Position numbers and translations under genes: made by a program. DNA of 64,000 nucleotides, from contig NC_091307.1 in NCBI RefSeq assembly GCF_038502225.1, positions 27,558,578 to 27,622,577 of the forward strand, written 5' to 3'. Below, piece by piece: positions 26,391 through 37,067 of this stretch. The notes under the pieces were generated by a model. The model worked only from the letters and a program-made list of their open reading frames with translations. It did no database searches and was not told where the DNA came from. The stretch is from Cherax quadricarinatus (Eukaryota > Arthropoda > Malacostraca > Decapoda > Parastacidae). Within the stretch, counting starts at the first letter, position 1, and each line of letters starts with the position of its first letter.

Positions 26391-26555
26391 ATGCTAGGAA
26401 TGAGTGCACTTAAGTTTCTGGAGGACGTAGGATGTTGTCGACGGTGTATCCTGGTCTACCTTGGTGATCGATCAGACATTTTATATGCTCAGTTGTCATT
26501 AGTCAATGAAACTATTCAAAAATTTGTTCAGCAGCTTAATACAGATGAAGAAGGG
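26391..26555 (+). CDS. PUS10: PUS10-like gene, first coding exon
   Basis: 55 codons from ATG at 26391 (A at -3; second ATG at 26400) to GGG, followed by the donor GTGAGT at 26556. The peptide MLGMSALKFLEDVGCCRRCI then LVYLGDRSD... resembles the start of animal PUS10. There, a short N-terminal helix leads to the first zinc-binding CxxC (here CRRC), followed by a segment ending in a helix with KFVQQL. PUS10 is the tRNA pseudouridine synthase acting on the T-arm (positions 54/55), with an N-terminal zinc/THUMP part and a C-terminal catalytic part. The frame is also open upstream through an A-run, but the family's N-terminus fits the 26391 start. No promoter is recognised. The exon is identified by my own comparison and not by a search. 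Confidence 0.72.
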
Positions 26556-26585
26556 GTGAGTATCACCCTTATTATAAACACCTAA

Positions 26586-26990
26586 AGTTGGCCACCAGGC
26601 TCTGGTGGCTAAAGATCTCGCTTAACACAGCCAGGGTCTGGGTTCGATACCCAGCCAGAGTAGAAACATTGGACGTGTTTCTTTACACCTGTTGTCTATG
26701 TTCACCATCAGTAAAATGGGTACCTGGGTGTTAGTGGACTGGTGTGGGTCGCATCCTGGGTGTTAGTGGACTGGTGTGGGTCGCATCCTGGGTGTTAGTG
26801 GACTGGTGTGGGTCGCATCCTGGGTGTTAGTGGACTGGTGTGGGTTGCATCCTGGGACACTGACATAATTTGCCCAACATGCTGAAGCATAACGAGGGGC
26901 TTTTTTTATAGTAGTTTGTCAGCTTGGCCTGTGTAACATGTACATGTACTTTTAATAAATAAAGATATTATTATTATTATTTTAGAAATT
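26586..26990 (+). mobile_element. tRNA-SINE with internal expansion
   Basis: Intact tRNA-like head: GGCTCTGGTGGCTAAAGATC (A-box region) and GGGTTCGATACCCAGCCAGA (box B). The body is as in other copies but with a 32-bp module repeated four times (26725-26852). It ends in AATAAAGATATTATTATTATT. Confidence 0.88.
26725..26852 (+). repeat. 32-bp tandem repeat inside a SINE (4 copies)
   Basis: TGGGTGTTAGTGGACTGGTG plus 12 bases starts at 26725, 26757, 26789 and 26821. Other SINE copies have this module once. The fourth copy carries one T for C. Confidence 0.95.
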
Positions 26991-27094
26991 TCACCAGTCA
27001 CCCTAATAGGTCTCACTACCTTTATTGCATTATCCTATTGAAATAAGTAAGTTTACTCTGGCATATGTAGGTACATATTAGTACCTACATAGTG

Positions 27095-27790
27095 TAAATT
27101 TTCCAGGATAACCCCCAAAAAAGTCAAAGTGATTTATTTCCATTGGGGTTCAACAGTTCTCTCAGAAGTCTTATGAAAATTTATTCTATGTGAAATCATT
27201 TGTATCTTTCGGAATAAAACTTCACTGCAGAGTTTGTGACTTAACTGGCTGTGTCACATTTCAATCATTGTCCCAGTCATCAGACGACAACAAATTCATT
27301 TCAGATGCCTTGCTTACTTTATCCACCCTTCTCTCTGATCATCCCACGAATATGCTACATCATCTGTGACCCTTCCTTCCTTTGCCATCCTTGCACCCAG
27401 TGTCCCTCATCACCTCTACCTACCCCAGTGGAAATAAGTCACTGTCTGACTTTATTGGGGGGTTATCCTGAGTAATTTATGCTATGTATGTTAATTGTAC
27501 TTATGTGTACCTTTGCCTAAATAAACTTCTTCCTTCATCTTCATCATCTCTTTCACCTCTGCTGTACTCCATGAATAACCATTAAGAGTTAAACTCTTTC
27601 AATGAATATAATAATAATACTTAGTTGAGCTGACATGTTTTCACTAATATTTAAGTTAGGTTAACTATAATTATTGGTAAAATTATCGACAATATGTTAG
27701 ATTAAGTTTATTTAGGTACACATAAGTATAATCATACAAATTTAGGTGATTACATTTATCATACATAATAACATATGCAATTAGATGACG
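27095..27790. mobile_element. SINE fragments in both orientations
   Basis: Three pieces: 27098-27150 (minus: CCAGGATAACCCCCAAAAAA, TTATTTCCATTGGGG), 27425-27535 (plus: AGTGGAAATAAGTCACTGTC, then GTACCTTTGCCTAAATAAAC) and 27695-27785 (minus: TTATTTAGGTACACATAAGT). They are parts of the tRNA-SINE body also present at 21830. The sequence between them is unassigned. Confidence 0.6.
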
Positions 27791-27794
27791 CTCA

Positions 27795-28132
27795 AGGGGT
27801 GTCCTGTAGCTCGATTGCTATCACACTCAGCTCACACCTAAGGTCCGGGGTTCAAATCTCCTCCAGTATGGCTGGAAAACATTAGGGACGTTGAAGAATC
27901 ACATTAGGGACGTGTTTCCATGAGACACCTACTGTCCCTGTCCACCCACCAGTTTAAAATGGGTACCTGGGTGTTAGTCAACTGGCATGGGTTGCATCCT
28001 GGGACAAAACTGACCTAATTTGCCCGAAATGTTCTGTATAACAAGCAGCTTTCTATAAAGTAGTATGTCACTGATGTCAGCTAGGCCTGTATGCCATGTA
28101 CCTGTACTTGCAGTAAATAAAGATATTGTTAT
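27795..28132 (+). mobile_element. tRNA-SINE with a different head
   Basis: The body matches the other SINEs (GGGTACCTGGGTGTTAGTCA, CTGACCTAATTTGCCCGAAA, AAATAAAGATATTG). The head is different: TCCTGTAGCTCGATTGCTAT and box B GGGGTTCAAATCTCCTCCAG. This suggests a second tRNA-like promoter joined to the same body. A small duplication (CATTAGGGACGT twice) lies after box B. Confidence 0.85.
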
Positions 28133-28162
28133 ATTACGTATTATTAAAAGGTGATATCACTA

Positions 28163-28463
28163 CAGGTCAGCCATCACTAATCCGGCAATCAGTTATCCAG
28201 TTCCATCAGTAATCTGACACTAATTTTGGCTAGCATAATTTCAAATTTCATCATTATACTGACTCAGAAATTGTGAAGATGGATGTAAATCCACAGCAGC
28301 AAGCCAGTGGAGTAAGCAGTGATGAAAATGAGGAAGATGTAGCAGAAAGAGTGTTGATAGGTTAATTAAGTGTATTCTAACCTAACCACTCTGTAATCCA
28401 GCAAACTTGCTAAACTGGCACACTACAGGTCCCACTGATGCCAGATTAGGGATGGCCAACCTG
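28163..28463. mobile_element. MITE M5, Tigger-like, 301 bp
   Basis: Terminal inverted repeats CAGGTCAGCCATCACTAATC and the complement of GATTAGGGATGGCCAACCTG (about 20 of 24 match) with TA on both sides. The interior keeps a transposase-like scrap (28270-28350). TA duplication and CAGG termini fit Tc1/mariner-pogo elements. Confidence 0.8.
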
Positions 28464-28470
28464 TATATGC

Positions 28471-28566
28471 AAAATAACCAGTGAAAAAATAGTAAAATTC
28501 CAAGTGCTTTCGTGATTTCTTACTTCATAAAAGCACTTGAAATTTCACTTTTTCAGTGGTTATTTT
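28471..28566. repeat. Imperfect inverted repeat with about 38-bp arms
   Basis: AAAATAACCAGTGAAAAAAT...CAAGTGCTTT at 28471-28510 is complementary, with a few gaps, to 28529-28566 around a short spacer. It is probably a small fold-back element. Confidence 0.7.
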
Positions 28567-28988
28567 GTATAGTAATGTATTTGTAAATGACCTAGGATAA
28601 CCCAAAAAGTAAGGCACAATGTAATGTCTTATTATTTAAAGCTTAGCAATATAATACAGCAGAAATCAATCATGATTATGGGCCTTCAGATTATTTTTTA
28701 TTCTTATTATTATTATTATTATTAACACATTAGCCGATTCCCACCAAGGCAGGGTGACCCGAAAAAGAAAAACTTTCATCATCATTCACTCCAGCACTAT
28801 CTTGCCAGAGGGGTGATTAACACTACAGTTTATAAAACTGCAACATTAACACCCCTCCTTCAGAATGTAGGCACTGTACTTCCTATCTCCAGGACTCAAG
28901 TCCGGCCTACTGGTTTCCCTGAATCCCTTCATAAATGTTACTTTGCTTACACTCCAACAGCATGTCAAGTATTAAAAACCATTTGTCT

Positions 28989-30224
28989 TCATTCACTCCT
29001 ATCAAATACACTCATGCATGCTTGCTGGAAGTCCAAGCCCCTCGCACACAAAACCTCCTTTACCCCCTCCCTCCAACCTTTCCTAGGCCGACCCCTACCC
29101 TGCCTTCCCTCCACTACAGATTTATACACTCTCAAAGTCATTCTGATTCGTTCCATTCTCTCTACATGTCCGAACCACCTCCACAACCCTCTGTCAGCCC
29201 TCTGGACAACAGGTTGGTAATCCCACACCTCCTCCTAACTTCCAAACTACAAATTCTCTGCATTATATTCACACCACACATTGCCCTCAGACATGACATC
29301 TCCACTGCCTCCAGCCTTCTCCTCGCTGCAATATTCATCACCCATGCTTCACACCCATATAAGAGTGTTGGTAAAACTATACTCTCATACATTCCCCTCT
29401 TTGCCTCCAAGGACAAAGTTCTTTGTCTCCACAGACTCCTAAGTGCACAGCTCACCCTTTTCCCCTCTTCAATTCTATGATTCACCTCATCTTTCATAGA
29501 CCCATCTGCTGACACGTCCACTCCCAAATATCTGAATACATACACCTCCTCCATACTCTCTCCTTCCAATCTGATATCTAATCTTTCATCACCTAATTCT
29601 TTTTGTTATCCTCATAACCTGACTCTTTCCTTTATTCACTTTTAATTTTCTACTTTTACATACCCTGCCAAATTCATCCACCAACCTCTGCAGCTTCTCT
29701 TCAGAATCTCCCAAGAGCACAGTGTCATCAGCAAAGAGCAACTGTGACAACTCCCACTTTATGTGTGATTCTTTATCTTTTAACTCCACGCCTCTTGCCA
29801 AGACCCTCGCATTTACTTCCCTTACAACCCCATCTATAAATATATTAAACAACCACGGTGACATCACACATCCTTGTCTAAGGCCTACTTTTACTGGGAA
29901 ATAATCTCCCTCTTTCCTTCATACTCTAACTTGAGCCTCACTATCCTCGTAAAAACTCTTCACTGCTTTCAGTAACCTACCTCCTACACCATACACCTGC
30001 AACATCTGCCACATTGCCCCCCTATCCACCCTGTCATACGCCTTTTCCAAATCCATAAATGCCACAAAATCCTCTTTAGCCTTATCTAAATACTGTTCAC
30101 TTATATGTTTCACTGTAAACACCTGGTCCACACACCCCCTACCTTTCCTAAAGCCTCCTTGTTCATCTGCTATCTTACTCTCCATCTTACTCTTAATTCT
30201 TTCAATAATAACCCTACCATACAC
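28989..30224 (-). pseudogene. RT palm to C-terminus of R1
   Basis: Open pieces at 28989-29228, 29162-29569, 29589-29867 and 29919-30224 give the C-terminus, thumb, palm motif C (FADD) and palm motif A of the RTE-like RT. Frameshifts or stops separate each piece. Confidence 0.8.
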
Positions 30225-30248
30225 TTTACCAGGTATACTCTACAGACT

Positions 30249-30718
30249 TCTTCTTCTTTTAACACACCGGCCGTATCCCACCGAGGCGGGGTGGCCCAAA
30301 AGGAAAAACGAAAGCTTCTCCTTTTACATTTAGTAATATATACAGTAGAAGGAGTCACTAGCCCCTTGCTCCAGGCATTTTAGTCGCCACTTATGCATGG
30401 CTTACGGAGGAAGAATTCTGTTCCACTTCCTCATGGAGAGAACAGGAAATAAACAAGAACAAGAACTAGTAAGAAAATAGAAGAAAACCCAGAGGGGTGT
30501 GTACATATATATATGCTTGTACATGTATGTGTAATGTGACCTAAGTGTAAGAAGAAGTACCAAGACTTACCTGAAATCTTGCATGTTTATGAGACAGAAA
30601 AATGGACACCAACAATCCTACTATCATGTAAAACAATTACAAGCTTTCGTTTTACACTCACTTGGCAGGACGGTAGCACCTCCCTGGGCGGTTGCTGTCT
30701 ACCAACCTACTACCTAGG
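30249..30718 (-). mobile_element. SINE-X copy 1 inserted in R1
   Basis: A 470-bp element, minus orientation, flanked by the 12-bp duplication ACTCTACAGACT (30237-30248) and ACTCAACAGACT (30719-30730). On its own strand it starts CCTAGGTAGTAGGTTGGTAG and ends GCCTCGGTGGGATACGGCCG followed by TGTGTTAAAAGAAG, the same end as the RTE 3' ends. It has no ORF of note. It is a nonautonomous passenger. Confidence 0.88.
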
Positions 30719-30778
30719 ACTCAACAGACTTATCCCCCTATAATTTTTGGGCTCTCTTTTGTCCCCTTTGCCTTTATA

Positions 30779-31459
30779 CTAAGGAACTATGCATGCTATC
30801 TGCCAATCCCTAGGTACCCTACCCTCTTCCATACATTTATTAAATAATAACACCAACCTCTCCAAAACTATATCCCCACCTGCTTTTAACATTTCTATCT
30901 TTATCCTATCAATCCCAGCTGCCTTACCCCCTTTCATTCTACCCACTGCCTCACGAACTTCCCCCACACTCACAACTGGCTCTTCCTTACTCCTACAAGA
31001 TGTTACTCCTCCTTGCCCTATATATGAAATCACAGCATCCCTATCTTCATCAACATTTAACAATTCCTCGGAATATTCCCTCCATCTTCCCGATACCTCT
31101 AACTCTCCATCTAATAACTCTCCTCTCCTATTTTTAACTGACATATCCATTTGTTCTCTAGGCTTCCTCAACTTGTTAATCTCACTCTAAAACTTTTTCT
31201 TATTTTCAACAAAATTTGTTGATAACTTCTCACCCACTCTCTCATTTGCTCTCTTTTTACATTGCTTCACCACTCTCTTAACATTTCTTTTTCTCTCCAT
31301 ATACTCTTCCCTCCTTGCATCACTTCTACTTTGTAAAAACCTCTCGTATGCTAACTTTTTCTCCCTTACTACTCTCTTTACATCATTCCACCGATTGCTC
31401 TTCTTCCCTCCCGCACCCACTTTCTTGTAACCACAAACTTCTGCTGAACACACTAACAC
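30779..31459 (-). pseudogene. N-terminal RT and linker part of R1
   Basis: 30779-31171 encodes EPVVSVGEVREAVGRMKGGK, AAGIDRIKIEMLKAGGDIVL and CMEEGRVPRDWQIACIVP (RT fingers). 31187-31459 encodes the basic linker (AYERFLQSRSDARREEYMER). Two frame breaks are visible. Confidence 0.8.
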
Positions 31460-31689
31460 TACATTTTTAAACCTACTCCATACATCTTCGACCCTATTAC
31501 CTATACTCTCACTAGCCCATCTATCCTCGAATAGTTGCTTATATCATACCCTCACTGCCTCCTCTTTTAGTTTATAAACCTTCACCTCTCTCTTACTTGA
31601 TGCTTCTATTTTCCTTGTATTTCTTCTACCTTTTATGTACAGTAATTTTGTAATAAAAAATTGATTTGAGGTGAATCAGATTACCTTTT

Positions 31690-32095
31690 GACTGCAGCAT
31701 CCCCACCACTCCTTCAGAGTGCAGGCACTACCCTTCCCATCTCCAGGACTCGTGTCCATGTAACCATTTTCGTTGAATTTCTTCATGAGTTACCTAGCTT
31801 AAACTCCAACAGCACATCCATTAAAAAGTCACTTATCTCCACTCATTTCTAACTATCATGGTCACACAGACCTGCTGGATACTCAAGCTACTAAAACTCA
31901 AAGCCCCATTTACTTCCTCAAACAGTTTATGGAGCAAACCTTACTCCTCCTACCTTCCTTCCCAGATTTCTACATCCTGTTCATCCACCTATCCCTCTCC
32001 ATCTCCAAACCACCTCAGTAACTCCTCCTTGACTCAGTGCATTATATCTTTGGTGACCCTACATTGCATTGTAATTTCTATAGTCTAAATTCTCT
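31690..32095 (-). mobile_element. Diverged RTE-like 3' fragment
   Basis: CACTCCTTCAGAGTGCAGGC and CTTCCCATCTCCAGGACTCG match the R1 and R3 3' region with much drift. The rest follows the C-terminus order, but with many stops. It is an older copy than R1 next to it. Confidence 0.65.
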
Positions 32096-32270
32096 GCATA
32101 CACGTGGGCCTTGTTTTAAATCACTTCGCTTTACGGCGTTTCACTAATGCAGCGGTTTTCAGTTACATCCATTCTTCATTTATTCAGACTTTCTACGATA
32201 AATATATTCACCGCTCACTATAATCTAAGAATGAAAATATTTTAAGGTAAGTGATGTGTGTACTGTACAG
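32096..32270. other. Unassigned intronic sequence
   Basis: AT-rich sequence. No element or exon recognised. Confidence 0.5.
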
Positions 32271-32745
32271 TGGAACCTCGACTTACAAGTGTCCCAACAT
32301 ATGAGTTTTCGAGATACGAGCTGTCACTGTTGATTTTTTGCTCTGTGTTATGAGTCAACATCCAAGTTACGAGCGAGCTTCCCCCACTTCCCCCTCAACC
32401 CATGACCCACCTCACTTGTTTATCTATGATTTCATGCTTTAATTCCAGTCCAGTGCAGTGCAGTGCATTGCTTACCTCACTGTGGAAGCATTTCTCTTGT
32501 GTTTTACTTACATTTTGTGTAGTTATTTTGCCACATTTCTTTTTTCTGACCATGGGTCCTAAGAAAGTAAGTGCAAAGGACAGTGCTGAGAAGAAAAAGA
32601 TGGTGTTCATGGAATTAAAGCATGAAATCATGGATAAATACAAGCGAGATGTGAGGTGTGCGGTTGTTTACAAAGCCGTACGAGTGCAATACGCACTTCT
32701 ACTACACTGGTACTGCATTGCTTGCATTAATCACTCAGAGTGTGG
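32271..32745 (+). mobile_element. Tigger/pogo transposon 5' fragment (T1)
   Basis: Starts after TA with the TIR CAGTGGAACCTCGACTTACA. The transposase start at about 32552 reads MGPKKVSAKDSAEKKKMVFM...ELKHEIMDKY, then goes out of frame before the helix-turn-helix is complete. A matching right end lies at 39435-39563, so T1 may span 32271-39563 with K1, R2 and Tigger T2 nested inside. Confidence 0.8.
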
Positions 32746-32751
32746 CATTAA

Positions 32752-33853
32752 CCCTTTGACTGTTTTGGTCATACATATATGTCTTATGCACCACTGTTTC
32801 GGATGTATTTATACGTGTAAATTCTAGCGGCTTCAAATCAAGCAGGAGAAAGCTGGTAGGCCCACATGTGAGAGAATGGGTCTGTGTGGTCAGTGTGCAC
32901 CACATAAAAGAAATCCTGCAGCACGCAGTGCATAATGAGAATTTTTTTTTTTTTTTTTATTAAAACACCGACTTTGAGGTGTATTTTCGTATAGTATTTG
33001 TCGTTGTATTCTTGTTTGCATGGTCTCACATGATAAAATTGAAAACATATTACAGAAATAGACATGATTTTGATTAATTTCATGATGAAAACGACCTTGA
33101 AATTGAGCTCAAAGTAGCGGAAATGTTCGATATTTACCAATGTTCAGGAGTAAACAAATCACACCACACGTCCAATACACGTCAACTGGGGAGTCTAATA
33201 TTCTTTCACTAGTGCACTGATATTATTTATACCATTTTTACAATAATGCAGCAGTCTGCATAACAGTAAATTTTGTATTTTTTGTATGAGTAAAATATCA
33301 AAATAGAAAGCAATAGTAATATAAGAGGGGCCTAGAGATGTGACTAATGAACAGAAGATATGTTATTTTAGTGCCAAGAATGTCTTCATTGTTTATTCTG
33401 GACCCCGTTTTGAAATTGGCATCTTTTTTAATTTGCGTGAAATTGGCCAAATTGCCAATTTTTGACCACTTTATTGGGTAGTTCAAATCGGTAAATGGGT
33501 GGTTTATTGTACTCAACTGATAGAAAAAATGGAGTTCCAAAGAAATAGCTATGAGTTTGGTCAACTGGAACAACGGAATTGGCCAAAAACAGGGCTCAAA
33601 TTCGGCGAAATCGCCGATGCATATATGTTGCCGAGATCGCTAACTTGGCAGGAGCACAATTCCGTGAGTTTTCGACCAAATTTCGTACTGTTGGTGTCAT
33701 TACCATAGGGAAAAGATTCTCTATCATTTCATAAGAATTTTTTTTTTTATTTTTTTTTTTTTATTTTTTTTTTATTTTTTTTTTTTTTTTTTTCCAAAAA
33801 ATTTTGCGACAAAGAATGACAGTTTCAAAAAGGGGCTTGCGGCAGTCAAAGGG
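32752..33853. mobile_element. piggyBac-like nonautonomous element K1 (1.1 kb)
   Basis: Bounded by TTAA (32748-32751 and 33854-33857) with termini CCCTTTGACTG and CAGTCAAAGGG. TTAA target duplication plus CCC/GGG ends are hallmarks of piggyBac. The interior has T-rich runs and no transposase frame. A second copy, K2, begins at 48394. Confidence 0.82.
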
Positions 33854-33857
33854 TTAA

Positions 33858-33988
33858 GAGTGTAGCAATTAAGTTCAGCAATAAAGTGTATCATTTAGAA
33901 TGTAGTAATTAAGTTCAGCGATAAAGTGTAGCATTAAGAGCGTAGCAATTAAGTTGAGCACTAAAGTGTAGCATTAAGAATGTAGCAA
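33858..33988. repeat. 40-bp tandem repeat (3 units and a part)
   Basis: GAGTGTAGCAATTAAGTTCA plus 20 bases, repeated at about 33858, 33898 and 33938 with a few changes. K1 is inserted at a TTAA at its left edge. Confidence 0.85.
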
Positions 33989-34088
33989 GTAGCCTATCTT
34001 CCACCTTCCACCTCCTCCACTGCTGCTAGCATACATACGCTTTACAATACCAGTTTATTTCTTTAGAGCCAAGGAAGGGGTAGCAGTA

Positions 34089-35909
34089 ATGTTGAAGGAT
34101 CAGTTATGGAACAAGAAGAGAGAATATGAATGTGTAAATTCAAGGATTATGTGGATTAAAGTAAAGGTTGGATGCAAAAAGTGGGTCATAATAAGCGTGT
34201 ATGCACCTGGAGAAGAGAGGAATGTAGAGGAGGATGTACATGTTTATAGAGGAGCCACAGATATATCAGATCACTTTTTAGTTGTAGCTACACTGAGAGT
34301 AAAAGGTAGATGGGATACAAGGAGAATAGAAGTATCAGGGAAGAGAGAGGTGAAGGTTTATAGACTAAAAGAGGAGGCAGTTAGGGTAAGATATAAACAG
34401 CTATTGGAGGATAGATGGGCTAATGAGAGCATAGGCAATGGGGTCGAAGAGGTATGGGGTAGGTTTAAAAATGTAGTGTTAGAGTGTTTAGCAGAAGTTT
34501 GCGGTTACAAGAAAGTGGGTGCGGGAGGGAAGAGGAGGGATTGGTGGAATGATGATGTAAAGAGAGTAGTAAGGGAGAAAAAGTTAGCATATGAGAAGTT
34601 TTTACAAAGTAGAAGTGATGCAAGGAGGGAAGAGTATATGGAGAAAAAGAGAGAGGTTAAGAGAGTGGTGAAGCAGTGTAAAAAGAGAGCAAATGAGAGA
34701 GTGGGTGAGATGTTATCAACAAATTTTGTTGAAAATAAAAAGTTTTGGAGTGAGATTAACAAGTTAAGGAAGCCTAGAGAACAAATGGATTTGTCAGTTA
34801 AAAATAGGAGAGGAGATTTATTAAATGGAGAGTTAGAGGTATTGGGAAGATGGAAGGAATATTTTGAGGAATTGTTAAATGTTGATGAAGATAGGGAAGC
34901 TGTGATTTCGTGTATAGGGCAAAGAGGAATAAAATCTTGTAGGAAAGAAGAAGAGCCAGTTGTGAGTGTGTGGGAAGTTCGTGGGGCAGTAGGTAAAATG
35001 AAAGGGGGTAAAGCAGCTGGGATTGATGGGATAAAGATAGAAATGTTAAAAGCAGGTGGGGATATAGTTTTGGAGTGGTTGGTGCAATTATTTAATAAAT
35101 GTATGAAAGAGGGTAAGGTACCTATGGATTGGCAGAGAGCTTGCATAGTTCCTTTGTATAAAGGCAAAGGGGACAAAAGAGAGTGCAAAAATTATAGGGG
35201 GATAAGTTTGTTGAGTATACCTGGTAAAGTGTATGGTAGAGTTATTATTGAAAGAATTAAGACTAAGACAGAGAATAGGATAGCAGATGAACAAGGAGGC
35301 TTTAGGAAAGGAAAGGGGTGTGTGGACCAGGTGTTTACAGTGAAACATATAATTGAACAGTATTTAGATAAGGCTAAAGAGGTTTTTGTGGCATTTATGG
35401 ATTTGGAAAAGGCATATGACAGGGTGGATAGGGGGGCAATGTGGCAGATGTTGCAGGTGTATGGTGTAGGAGGTAGGTTACTGAAAGCAGTGAAGAGTTT
35501 TTACGAAGATAGTGAGGCTCAAGTTAGAGTATGTAGGAAAGAGGGAGATTATTTCCCAGTAAAAGTAGGCCTTAGACAAGGATGTGTGATGTCACCGTGG
35601 TTGTTTAATATATTTATAGATGGGGTTGTAAGAGAAGTAAATGCGAGGGTCTTGGCAAGAGGCGTGGAGTTAAAAGATAAAGAATCACACATAAAGTGGG
35701 AGTTGTCACAGTTGCTCTTTGCTGATGGCACTGTGCTCTTGGGAGAGTCTGAAGAGAAGTTGCAGAGGTTGGTGGATGAATTTGGTAGGGTATGCAAAAG
35801 AAGAAAATTAAAAGTGAATACAGGAAAGAGTAAGGTTATGAGGAAAACAAAAAGATTAGGTGATGAAAGATTGGATATCAATTGGAGGGAGAGAGTATGG
35901 AGGAGGTGA
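34089..35909 (+). pseudogene. Endonuclease-RT ORF of R2
   Basis: 606 open codons. The first about 45 residues are endonuclease start (IMWIKVKVGCKKWVIISVYA, PGEERNVEE). The text then jumps in frame to DVHVYRGATDISDHFLVVAT. Compared with R4, about 106 residues are missing, including the GDFNAKVG catalytic core. The RT follows: NYRGISLLSIPGKV, AFMDLEKAYDRVDRG, GLRQGCVMSPWLFNIFIDGV, and FADG where other copies have FADD, so the second metal-binding aspartate is lost. The frame then shifts before the thumb. Despite its length it encodes neither a working endonuclease nor RT. Confidence 0.87.
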
Positions 35910-35929
35910 ATGTATTCACATATTTGTGA

Positions 35930-36484
35930 GTGGACATGTCAGTGGATGGGTCTATGAAAGATGAGGTGAATCATAGAATTGATGAGGGGAAAAGGGTGAG
36001 CAGTGCACTTAGGAGTCTGTGGAGACAAAGAACTTTGTCCTTGGAGACAAAGAGGGGAATGTATGAGAGTATAGTTTTACCAATGCTCTTATATGGGTGT
36101 GAAGCATGGGTGATGAATGTTGCAGCGAGGAGAAAGCTGGAGGCAGTGGAGATGTTATGTCTGAGGACAATGTGTGGTGTGAATATAATGCAGAGAATTC
36201 ATAGTTTGGAAGTTAGGAGGAGGTGCGAGATTACGAAAACTGTTGTCCAGAGGGCTGAGGAAGGGTTGTTGAGGTGATTCGGACATGTAGAGAGAATGGA
36301 ACGAAACAGAATGATTTTGAGAGTGTATAAATCTGTAGTGGAAGGAAGGCGGGATAGGGGTCGGCCTAGGAAAGGTTGGAGGGAGGGGGTAAAGGAGGTT
36401 TTGTGTGCGAGGGGCTTGGACTTTCAGCAGGCATGCGTGAGCGTGTTTGATAGGAGTGAATGGAGACAAATGGTTTTTAATACT
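35930..36484 (+). pseudogene. RT C-terminus of R2
   Basis: 35930-36277 (MKDEVNHRIDEGKRVSSALR, LLYGCEAWVMNVAARRKLEA, QRAEEGLLR) then TGA where relatives read the tryptophan of RWFGHVERM. The frame resumes at 36296 to 36484 (GRPRKGWREGVKEVLCARGL). Confidence 0.82.
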
Positions 36485-37067
36485 TGACGTGCTGTTGGAG
36501 TGTGAGCAAAGTAACATTTATGAAGGGATTCAGGGAAACCGGCAGGCCGGACTTGAGTCCTGGAGATGGGAAGTACAGTGCCTGCACTCTGAAGGAGGGG
36601 TGTTAATGTTGCAGTTTACAAACTGTAGTGTAAAGCACCCTTCTGGCAAGACAGTGATGGAGTGAATGATGATGAAAGTTTTTCTTTTTCATGCCACCCT
36701 GCCTTGGTGGGAATCGGCCAGTGTGTTAATAATAAAAAAAAATTCTTTACATTCTCTATTATGTTTTATTGTTTTTATGCAATATTTTTTATTTATAAAT
36801 ACATTGTTTCAGGGTTTTCCTTATGAAACTAGTGATCTAATGCAGTTAGCCTCACAAACACTCTGTTTTCAGAAGGGGAAGAATGGGAAGATATGATCAA
36901 TGCGACAGCGGCAGTGGCTGCCACCACTCGCCATAGTATGCCCTATTTTATTCATTTTAGAGCATATATCATGTTTCAGTGTTATTAATATTGTTTATTA
37001 TGTTATATTAGATCATTTGTGATACATAAATAAGCTGTAGAGTTAATATTAGCATTATATTGAAGTA
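36228..37067 (+). repeat. Duplicated intron block, left part of original
   Basis: R2 3' end plus about 330 bp of downstream sequence, repeated at 42998-43810 with a few per cent differences. It continues at 39407-39726 once the Tigger T2 is removed. Confidence 0.88.

Larger units (their letters stand above)
28727..31640 (-). mobile_element. RTE-like non-LTR retrotransposon copy R1 (5' truncated, split by SINE-X1)
   Basis: The 3' end on the minus strand (CCTTGGTGGGAATCGGCTAA) is at 28727. The element runs to about 31640 within the endonuclease-to-RT linker. RT pieces in several frames: NYRGISLLSIPGKV, AFMDLEKAYDRVDRGAMWQM, MSPWLFNIFIDGVVREVNAR, LLFADDTVLLG, YLGVDVSADGSMKDEV, LLYGCEAWVMN, RWFGHVERM and GRGRPRKGWREGVKEV. 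FADD is intact, but at least six frame breaks make it dead. RTE affinity is inferred from these words. Confidence 0.85.
34060..36737 (+). mobile_element. RTE-like non-LTR retrotransposon copy R2
   Basis: The + strand copy runs from within the endonuclease to the 3' end CCTTGGTGGGAATCGGCCAG followed by TGTGTTAATAATAAAA. It is the same subfamily as R1. Its 3' part and downstream sequence are duplicated at 42998-44123. Confidence 0.87.

Noticed and set aside
26590..26665. tRNA gene
   Set aside because: Same reason: it is the head of a SINE with the standard body following.
27800..27870. tRNA gene
   Set aside because: Followed by the SINE body; acceptor stem pairing not seen.
32402..32827. Protein-coding gene starting MGPKKVSAK
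   Set aside because: It is the truncated start of a Tigger transposase followed by unrelated sequence.
33738..33793. Poly(A) tail of a retroposon (long T run)
   Set aside because: It lies inside piggyBac-like K1, and an equivalent T run occurs at the same place in K2.
36813..36895. Possible extra PUS10 exon (after TTGTTTCAG, reading FPYETSDLMQLASQTLCFQK)
   Set aside because: In phase 0 from the acceptor it hits a stop after a few codons, it has no resemblance to PUS10 and no good donor, and it also occurs in the duplicated block at 43564-43640.
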